From the NCBI RefSeq assembly GCF_020097155.1, contig NZ_CP083691.1, positions 930,001 to 994,000 of the forward strand: a stretch of DNA of 64,000 nucleotides. Direction: 5' to 3'. Both the position numbers and the translations under genes were made by a program. Positions 55,861-64,000 of this stretch are shown here, piece after piece. The notes beneath the pieces were generated by a model that worked only from the letters and a program-made list of their open reading frames with translations, was not told the origin of the DNA and ran no database searches. This stretch comes from Micrococcus porci (GTDB taxonomy: Bacteria; Actinomycetota; Actinomycetes; Actinomycetales; Micrococcaceae). Each line of letters opens with the position of its first letter. Position 1 is the first letter of the stretch.

Positions 55861-56365
55861 CTCCGGCGGCAGCCCGGGCACCCGCTGTGCGTCACCGCCT
55901 CGACCGCCGTCCCCGATCCGCACATCGAAAAGGACTGGATGATGCGGTCACTGACGAACAGGACGGGCTCACCCCGGCGTGATCGGCGGCTCGCCCGCTT
56001 GGCTGCACTCCACGTCGAGTCGGCCCGGAGTTCACCCCAGCACCGCTCCATGGTGTCCAGGTCGGGCCACTCCAGTTCGTAGCCGAACTCGAACAGCGGG
56101 ACGCGCGTCAACCGCATCCGTTTCAGCCCGACCGCGGCGCCCAGCAGCCACGGCAATGCGGCCGGTGAACCGGGTCCGGGGTGCCCTCCCAGGTGCGGAC
56201 GAAACGGAACCCCAGCGTCTCCATCAGGGGCTGAGCAGTGCTCTGCCAACGGTCCAGGAAGTCACCCCGCCGATCACACGGAATCGTGTAGATGCGCGGC
56301 TGGCGCACGCTCATGGTCGGCTCACTGGCCTGTCCGCGGCGTCGCGGCGTGGGTGACGAGCTCAT
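55848..56365 (-). pseudogene. Frameshifted NIPSNAP-like gene
   Basis: The 5' part from ATG 56365 (overlapping the upstream SRPBCC stop as ATGA) or ATG 56314 encodes MSVRQPRIYTIPCDRRGDFL and ETLGFRFVRTWEGTPDP, a NIPSNAP-type N-terminus. It then runs to a stop at 56123. The rest, in another frame, reads FEFGYELEWPDLDTMERCWG, ELRADSTWSAAKRASRR and FVSDRIIQSF, the NIPSNAP C-terminal half. The break lies between about 56100 and 56170. The product would not fold normally. Confidence 0.7.
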
Positions 56366-56856
56366 CGGGATCGCCGTTCTGCCTCTGCGGCGATGGCCTC
56401 GACGAAGGCCTGAAGCTGCTGTTGCAGCTTCTCCTCGGGCATGAGCAGTGCTGCAGCGACCCCGGCCATGCTCTCGGTGCTGGTCAGCCGCGCCTGCCCG
56501 TCGGGAAGTGTCTCGATGACGTTGCGGTGCACCGCGACGAGCCACAGGGCGATGCCGGTCCAGGTCAGGTCGTGGCCTGGTCGCACGACCTCCACCCTGG
56601 ACCGGATCGTCGTGCCGCCGTTGGCCCACGTGAATCGATGGCCCGGCGACAGGGGGGTCGGGCTGGCGACCTGGGCCGACGTCACGCCAGGGACGACTCC
56701 GGGCCAGGAGTCGACGTCAGCCAGGACCCCCCACAGGGCCGAGGCCGACGCGGCAGTGTCGATCTGCGCCGTGGCGGAGACCGGCGCCGCCGCATCAACG
56801 TCGCCCTGCCGGGCTGCGGCAGCCCCGCGGGCTTGGAGCTTTCGTGGTGTCCACAT
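56362..56856 (-). CDS. SRPBCC-family protein
   Basis: 164 residues. TAQIDTAASASALWGVLADV, DSWPGVVPGVTSAQVASPTP and PGHRFTWANGGTTIRSRVEV, then IALWLVAVHRNVIETLPDGQ, form the START-like fold with a hydrophobic pocket. Such proteins bind hydrophobic ligands or act as polyketide cyclases; the role here is unknown. It is divergent from a TetR regulator 43 bases away and probably controlled by it. The frameshifted NIPSNAP-like gene follows with a four-base overlap. Confidence 0.82.
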   Translation of the reverse strand: MWTPRKLQARGAAAARQGDVDAAAPVSATAQIDTAASASALWGVLADVDSWPGVVPGVTSAQVASPTPLSPGHRFTWANGGTTIRSRVEVVRPGHDLTWTGIALWLVAVHRNVIETLPDGQARLTSTESMAGVAAALLMPEEKLQQQLQAFVEAIAAEAERRSR

Positions 56857-56870
56857 GCCTCCATGCTAAA

Positions 56871-56883
56871 GAAACAGATTGTC
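56871..56883. promoter_or_regulatory. Candidate operator between SRPBCC and TetR genes
   Basis: GAAACAGATTGTC lies in the 43-bp gap between the divergent genes and contains the small palindrome ACA-GAT-TGT. It matches GAGACAGGTTGCC at 54201-54213 in 10 of 13 positions. Confidence 0.45.
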
Positions 56884-56899
56884 GCATTAGGATGAATCC

Positions 56900-57490
56900 A
56901 TGACGAGCCTGACACCACCACGCGCCGGAACGATCCGCCCTGGAGGCCGGACCGCGCGGGTGCGGGCGGAGGTGCTCCGGGCAACCCGTGAGCTCCTGAC
57001 CCAGCAGGGCGCCTCAGCCATGCGGATGGAGCTCATCGCGGAACGATCCGGAGTCCATCGCTCCACCCTGTACCGGCGCTGGAAGCGGCCTGCCGGCATC
57101 ATCGCCGACCTTGCCGACGACATCGCCGGCACCATCGCCGTCCCCGACACGGGCGACCTCGGACAGGACCTCCGCCAGCTGGCTGGCCGACTCGCCCATC
57201 AGCTCGATGGCGACGGAGGCGCACTGGTCCGCGCACTGTTGGGCTGGCCCGACCAGGAGGTGCAACAGCACCTCGAAGACTTCTGGCGCGACCGCCGAGC
57301 CGACGTGGGGCTCGTGCTGCAGCACCACGGCATCGATGCTGACCCGGCACTGGTCACCCGACTCTTGGCCAGCCCCCTGCACTACCGAAGCCTGATCGAA
57401 CGGCATCCCGTCGACGACGAAACGATCACGGCCGCGGTCGAGAGCACCATCCTGGCGGTACTCCGCACCCCCCGCACCTCGCACAGGTGA
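56900..57490 (+). CDS. TetR-family transcriptional regulator
   Basis: 196 residues. RVRAEVLRATRELLTQQGAS, AMRMELIAERSGVHRSTLYR and RWKRPAGIIADLADD are the classic TetR helix-turn-helix. The C-terminal part (LGQDLRQLAGRLAHQLDGDG ... HPVDDETITAAVESTILAV) is the ligand domain, of the TetR_C_11 type by overall look. It is divergent from the SRPBCC gene and 206 bases before the ABC transporter genes, so either could be its target. Confidence 0.9.
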   Translation: MTSLTPPRAGTIRPGGRTARVRAEVLRATRELLTQQGASAMRMELIAERSGVHRSTLYRRWKRPAGIIADLADDIAGTIAVPDTGDLGQDLRQLAGRLAHQLDGDGGALVRALLGWPDQEVQQHLEDFWRDRRADVGLVLQHHGIDADPALVTRLLASPLHYRSLIERHPVDDETITAAVESTILAVLRTPRTSHR

Positions 57491-57696
57491 GAGAGGACGG
57501 CGTGCGCCGTGGCACGTCCGGCGCGGAATCCCGCGACGAAGAGTGCTTCCTTGACGTCCCCCGATCGGTACACCTGGGCCGTCCAGACAGCCGATGGCAC
57601 GACAGGCTGGGTCCTACGGCGGTCGTACCCGGGCAGGGGCGGGTCCATCCTGTGGTCCGACGCGTGGTCAGCCCCGCCCAGCGGAGGGTGAAGACC

Positions 57697-58436
<740 letters not shown>

Positions 58437-58437
<1 letters not shown>

Positions 58438-59759
58438 TGGAGACCCGCGTGATCAGCCTCTTCGCCCGCCGGGTCTTCCGTGACCGGACCGTGTGGGTGC
58501 TCCCGGTCACCGCGTTCGCCGCCGCGTCCGCGTTGACGCTGGCCGTGGCCGGAGGCGTCCACTTCTTCTGGACTCTGCCCGGTGAGATCGGGGGGTTCTA
58601 CAAGGTCCTCTCCGGCATCGCCCTGGCCCTGCTCGTCCTTCCCCTGGCCGCGCTGGCCGGGGCAGCCGCCCGGCTGTTGGCCCGGCGCCGCGACGACCGT
58701 CTGTCCTCGCTGCGCCTGCTCGGTGCGTCGACGGCGACCCTGACCGGGCTGGCGGTCGCGGAGGCGACGATCCTCGCCGCCGCCGGGGCGGTGCTCGGCG
58801 TCGTCGGGTGGGCGGCGCTCATCCCCGTGATCGGCCTCCTCCCGTTCGCCGGTGGGACCATCGGCGTGGGGGCGCAGTGGATCGGCGTGCCCGGCGTGCT
58901 GGCCGTGCTCGCCGGCCTGACCCTGATCGCGGGGCTCTCCGCGTTGACCGGGCTGCGCCGGATCGCGATCACCCCGCTGGGGGTGCGCACCCGGCAGAAC
59001 GCTCAGTCGGTCCACTGGGTGCGGCTCCTCGTGTTCGGGGCCCTGGTGGTCGTCGGGCAGCTGCTCATCGCGGTCTCCAAGGGTGCGGCCGACGTGGGCC
59101 TGGCCATCTCGGCCGTCTTGGTCGCCCTGGCCGTGCCCCTGCTCGCGCTGCACCTGCTCGGTCCGTGGGTCCTGTCCCTGGGTGCGAAGTGGCGTCTGCG
59201 TCGGGCTCGGACCCCGGAATCGCTCGTGGCCGCCCGCACCGTCCTGGACGCCCCGCGCCTGGCCTGGCAGCAGGTCGGCTCGCTCGCGGTGACCACCTAC
59301 GTCGGCGTCATGGCCGGCGCCGGCCTCGGCCTGGCCTCGGAAGGGGAGGCCACACTGACCCATCCGGAGGACCTGATGGTCATGCAGGACCTGCGCACCG
59401 GTGTGCTGCTCACCCTGCTGATCTCGTTCCTCCTCGCGGCCTGCTCGGTGGCGCTGAACCAGTCGGCCCAGGTCGTGGACCGGGCCGACCTGCACCGCGG
59501 CCTCGCCTATGGCGGCATGCCCGTGCGCCGCATCCACGCGATGCGTCGAGCGAGCGTGATGCTCGCCCTGGGCACCGTCATGACCGTCAGCATCGGTGCC
59601 GCCGTCATCACCGGTGGACCGCTGATCGGGGCCAGCGCGCTGTACGCCCCGCTGAGCCTGCTGGTCATCGTCGCATCCCTGGTGGGCGGTGTGCTGCTGG
59701 TCCGTGGCGGTGTGGACGTCACCGCCCCCGCGCTGCGCCGGTCGGTGGCCCTCGCGTGA
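58437..59759 (+). CDS. FtsX-like ABC permease
   Basis: 440 residues with about eight to ten helices in two FtsX-like halves. The first half has GAAARLLARRRDDRLSSLRL and LLGASTATLTGLAVAEATIL, the typical FtsX coupling segment. The second repeats it as LAYGGMPVRRIHAMRRASVM. The middle loop is short, so it lacks the large extracytoplasmic domain of BceB and MacB. Substrate unknown; such systems often give resistance to peptides or antibiotics. It overlaps the ATPase gene by one base (TGATG). Confidence 0.9.
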
Positions 59760-59770
59760 AGGAGGACACC

Positions 59771-59815
59771 ATGTCCCTGCCTGCCACTGCGATCAAGGAG
59801 CTGAACCTCTCGTGA
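59771..59815 (+). CDS. 14-codon small ORF with strong ribosome-binding site
   Basis: AAGGAGG at 59760-59766 is followed by ATG 59771 and the short peptide MSLPATAIKELNLS, ending at TGA 59815. The stop overlaps a GTG of a second small frame. It is 11 bases after the permease stop. It may be a leader peptide or the N-terminus left from a broken gene; it resembles no known family. Confidence 0.35.
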   Translation: MSLPATAIKELNLS

Positions 59816-59967
59816 TCAGCGCTCTGCTCGCCTATGTCTGCGCGCGGGTCGCGCAGCGGATGTGGAATACGGAGCCGCGTCGTCTGCGGATCGCCGCCCT
59901 CGCCCTGCTGGCCTGCTGGTGCGGCAGTCCCCCCGGGGTGAGGCGCGGCACGACTGGAACGCGCTGA
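59812..59967 (+). CDS. Small hydrophobic ORF coupled to the 14-codon frame, possibly a gene remnant
   Basis: GTG 59812 overlaps the previous TGA. The 51 residues include VISALLAYVCARVAQRMWNT and RLRIAALALLACWCG. From about 59915 another frame continues VRQSPRGEARHDWNALIETA to a stop at 60005. The two together look like one small gene broken by a frameshift. No family was recognised. Confidence 0.3.
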   Translation: MISALLAYVCARVAQRMWNTEPRRLRIAALALLACWCGSPPGVRRGTTGTR

Positions 59968-60055
59968 TCGAGACGGCGGCATCGCTGATGAGAACCGACG
60001 CCTAGGATCGGCACTGGACGCGAGGGCGGTGTGGAATACCGCCCACCCCGGCGAT

Positions 60056-60076
60056 GTTGAGTGGACAAGACTCAAG
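60056..60076 (+). promoter_or_regulatory. HAIR operator for HspR upstream of clpB
   Basis: GTTGAGT-N7-ACTCAAG matches the consensus CTTGAGT-N7-ACTCAAG at 13 of 14 arm positions, and lies 25 bases before ATG 60102. Confidence 0.9.
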
Positions 60077-60101
60077 TACGGTTCCGAAGGAGCAGCACCG
60101 C

Positions 60102-62711
<2,610 letters not shown>

Positions 62712-62719
62712 CACCCGTG

Positions 62720-62748
62720 GCGCCCGCCCCCGTCGCAGGGGCGGGCGC
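62720..62748 (+). terminator. Terminator after clpB
   Basis: Arms 62720-62730 and 62738-62748 pair perfectly over 11 bases with a 7-base loop, followed by GGCCGTCCCC. Confidence 0.75.
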
Positions 62749-62887
62749 GGCCGTCCCCGACGGGGGCGTGATGCAGGGGGGTCGTGTACCCTGTTATGCA
62801 CGAACCATAATGACCAGTGAGATCCTCGGTCGGCCTCTGAGAGCCGTCACATCCGAGGCGACGAGAGATGCGAAGGGGGTCACGCTC

Positions 62888-63097
62888 ATGGGGCGCGGCC
62901 GTCAGAAGGCGAAGGCCACCAAGCAGGCACGGGAGATGAAGTACATGTCTCTCGGAACAGACCTCTCGGCACTGGAGCGAGAGCTCACGGGCGGGCGCAC
63001 GGACGCGCCGGCCGTCGAGCCGGAGGTCGACTACGAGGATCCCTACGCGGACCTCTACGCAGACGACGACGAGGACGACGACTCGCGGGTGCGATGA
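62888..63097 (+). CDS. DUF3073 family small protein
   Basis: 69 residues: GRGRQKAKATKQAREMKYMS at the N-terminus, LGTDLSALERELTG, and an acidic tail (EVDYEDPYADLYADDDEDDD). This is the actinobacterial DUF3073 family, function unknown. ATG 62888 with GAAGGGGG upstream is preferred to the longer frame from 62811, which lacks family similarity. Its stop overlaps a possible sirtuin start (ATGA). Confidence 0.9.
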   Translation: MGRGRQKAKATKQAREMKYMSLGTDLSALERELTGGRTDAPAVEPEVDYEDPYADLYADDDEDDDSRVR

Positions 63098-64000
63098 CCC
63101 CCGTGAGGCACCCCTCCCAGGACGGGCACCAGGCCGCGCTGCGGTCCATCGCCCGGGTCGTGGGGGAGACCGCTCCTCTGCAAGACCCCGAGACCGCGTC
63201 TCGGGGTCTTCTGCGCATGCTGGAGGCCGGACGGCCCCTCGTGATCACGGGCGCCGGCGTGTCCACCGACTCCGGGATCCCCGACTACCGCGGGCCGAAC
63301 GGCACCCTCCACCGGCACCGGCCCATGACGTACCAGGAGTTCCGCGACGACCCCGCCGCGCGGCACCGGTACTGGGCCCGCTCCTTCGTGGGCTGGCGTC
63401 ACATGGACGAGGCCGCCCCCAACGCCGCCCATCACGTGCTGGCCGACTGGGTGCGCCGGGACGTGGTGGCCGGGATCGTCACGCAGAACGTGGACGGGCT
63501 GCACGCGCAGGCGTTCGCCGCCGCGGGGGCCGCGCCGTCCCGGCTGATCGCCCTGCACGGCGACCTCGCCCGCGTGGTCTGCCTGCAGTGCGGGGCGATG
63601 GAGGACCGTACCTCCCTCGACGCCCGCCTGGCCGCGGCCAACCCGGGCTACCTCGAGGCCGTGACCGTGGACCCGGACGCCGTGAACCCGGACGGCGACG
63701 TCACCCTGGACCAGCGCTGGGTGGACGCCTTCACGATGGTCGGCTGCCGCGTCTGCGGCTCCGTGCAGCTGAAGCCGGACGTCGTGTATTTCGGGGAGAA
63801 CGTGCCCCCGGCCCGGCGGGACGCCGCGCGGGCGCTCGCGGAGGAGGCGGACTCGGTGCTCGCCGTGGGGACGTCCCTGGCCGTGATGAGCGGCTTCCGG
63901 TTCGTCCTCGACGCCGAGAGGGCCGGCAAGGAGGTCGGCGTGATCACGCTCGGCCCCACGCGCGCCGACCCCAAGGCGCAGTGGCGCTGGCGCACCCGCG
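63094..64000 (+). CDS. Sir2-family NAD-dependent protein deacylase (3' end beyond window)
   Basis: 302 residues present. VITGAGVSTDSGIPDYRGPN is the NAD-binding motif, GIVTQNVDGLH the next, and LIALHGDLARVVCLQCG holds the catalytic His and the first Cys pair; the second Cys pair is in VGCRVCGSV. AVGTSLAVMSGFRFV follows. It removes acyl groups from lysines using NAD+. The first in-frame ATG at 63094 overlaps the DUF3073 stop. A terminator-like hairpin at 63182-63210 lies inside this N-terminal part, so ATG 63217 (MLEAGRPLVITG) may be the true start. Confidence 0.9.
   Translation, partial: MTPVRHPSQDGHQAALRSIARVVGETAPLQDPETASRGLLRMLEAGRPLVITGAGVSTDSGIPDYRGPNGTLHRHRPMTYQEFRDDPAARHRYWARSFVGWRHMDEAAPNAAHHVLADWVRRDVVAGIVTQNVDGLHAQAFAAAGAAPSRLIALHGDLARVVCLQCGAMEDRTSLDARLAAANPGYLEAVTVDPDAVNPDGDVTLDQRWVDAFTMVGCRVCGSVQLKPDVVYFGENVPPARRDAARALAEEADSVLAVGTSLAVMSGFRFVLDAERAGKEVGVITLGPTRADPKAQWRWRTR
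63182..63210 (+). terminator. Terminator-like hairpin near the 5' end of the sirtuin gene
   Basis: Arms 63182-63194 and 63198-63210 are perfectly complementary over 13 bases around CGC; the 3' arm ends GGGGTCTT and is followed by CTGCGC. It would end the DUF3073 transcript or attenuate the sirtuin gene. Confidence 0.7.

Noticed and set aside
57491..57696. Short frames between the TetR and ABC genes
   Set aside because: No start with a ribosome-binding site and no family resemblance on either strand; treated as leader/intergenic DNA.

Overview
The window is chromosomal DNA from a very G+C-rich actinobacterium. Codon third positions are almost all G or C, many genes are leaderless, and there are HspR/HAIR heat-shock control, a dnaK-grpE-dnaJ-hspR operon, a DUF3073 protein and Zn-free versions of L28/L33/S14. 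Protein flavour and gene order suggest Micrococcaceae, most likely Micrococcus; this is an inference made without a database search. About 60 protein genes, one tRNA and several broken genes can be supported. Most of the window looks vertically inherited. One stretch (about 53.1-57.6 kb) looks like an accessory, decaying region.

Layout. 0-3.4 kb: end of a VIT/CCC1 transporter gene, a collapsed lactate-utilisation locus (remnants of a GntR regulator and of FMN-dependent L-lactate dehydrogenase), a zinc alcohol dehydrogenase and a MarR regulator. 3.4-5.1 kb: rpmB-rpmG-rpsN and an HU gene, each unit closed by a strong hairpin. 5.1-14.5 kb: a copper/redox cluster (membrane protein, CopC, PCuAC lipoprotein, Tat-exported Dyp peroxidase, CopD-CtaG fusion, lipoprotein, thioredoxin-NHL protein, flavodoxin-like protein). 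14.5-14.8 kb: a convergent junction with a perfect hairpin flanked by five copies of a 33-bp repeat. 14.8-21.6 kb: HerA-like ATPase, AEC transporter, tRNA-Gly(CCC), cation/proton antiporter with its TrkA-C partner, dcd and an MFS transporter.

21.6-28.4 kb: a complete Mrp Na+/H+ antiporter operon (fused AB, then C, D, E, F, G) with every junction overlapping. 28.5-35.4 kb: DUF4235 protein, aminotransferase class IV enzyme, a large MMPL transporter with a long coiled-coil insert, a divergent Roadblock/GTPase module and a small P-loop kinase. 35.5-40.4 kb: a truncated Dps gene, then dnaK-grpE-dnaJ-hspR behind two HAIR-like operators. 40.4-46.9 kb: DUF1023 hydrolase, trmB coupled to a polysaccharide deacetylase, a lipoprotein with a long Pro/Ser/Thr tail, DedA and a conserved small membrane protein. 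47-53.1 kb: polar amino-acid ABC transporter, Clp-N/SRPBCC-like protein, lipoprotein and YihY.

53.1-60 kb: accessory region with two methyltransferase genes (one with an apparent internal deletion), a GNAT gene, an unidentified frameshifted remnant, a frameshifted NIPSNAP-like gene, an SRPBCC gene, a TetR regulator and an ABC ATPase/FtsX permease pair. 60-64 kb: clpB under a near-perfect HAIR operator, a DUF3073 gene and a sirtuin gene cut by the window end.

Themes. HspR, encoded here, should repress both the dnaK operon and clpB. The copper cluster joins periplasmic copper carriers (CopC, PCuAC) with a CtaG-type Cu delivery domain. The Mrp complex and the CPA2 antiporter are two cation/proton systems. 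The least explained items are the oriented 33-bp repeats around the terminator at 14.7 kb, the divergent Roadblock-GTPase module whose GTPase seems to start at CTG, and the shared operator-like motif in the accessory region.
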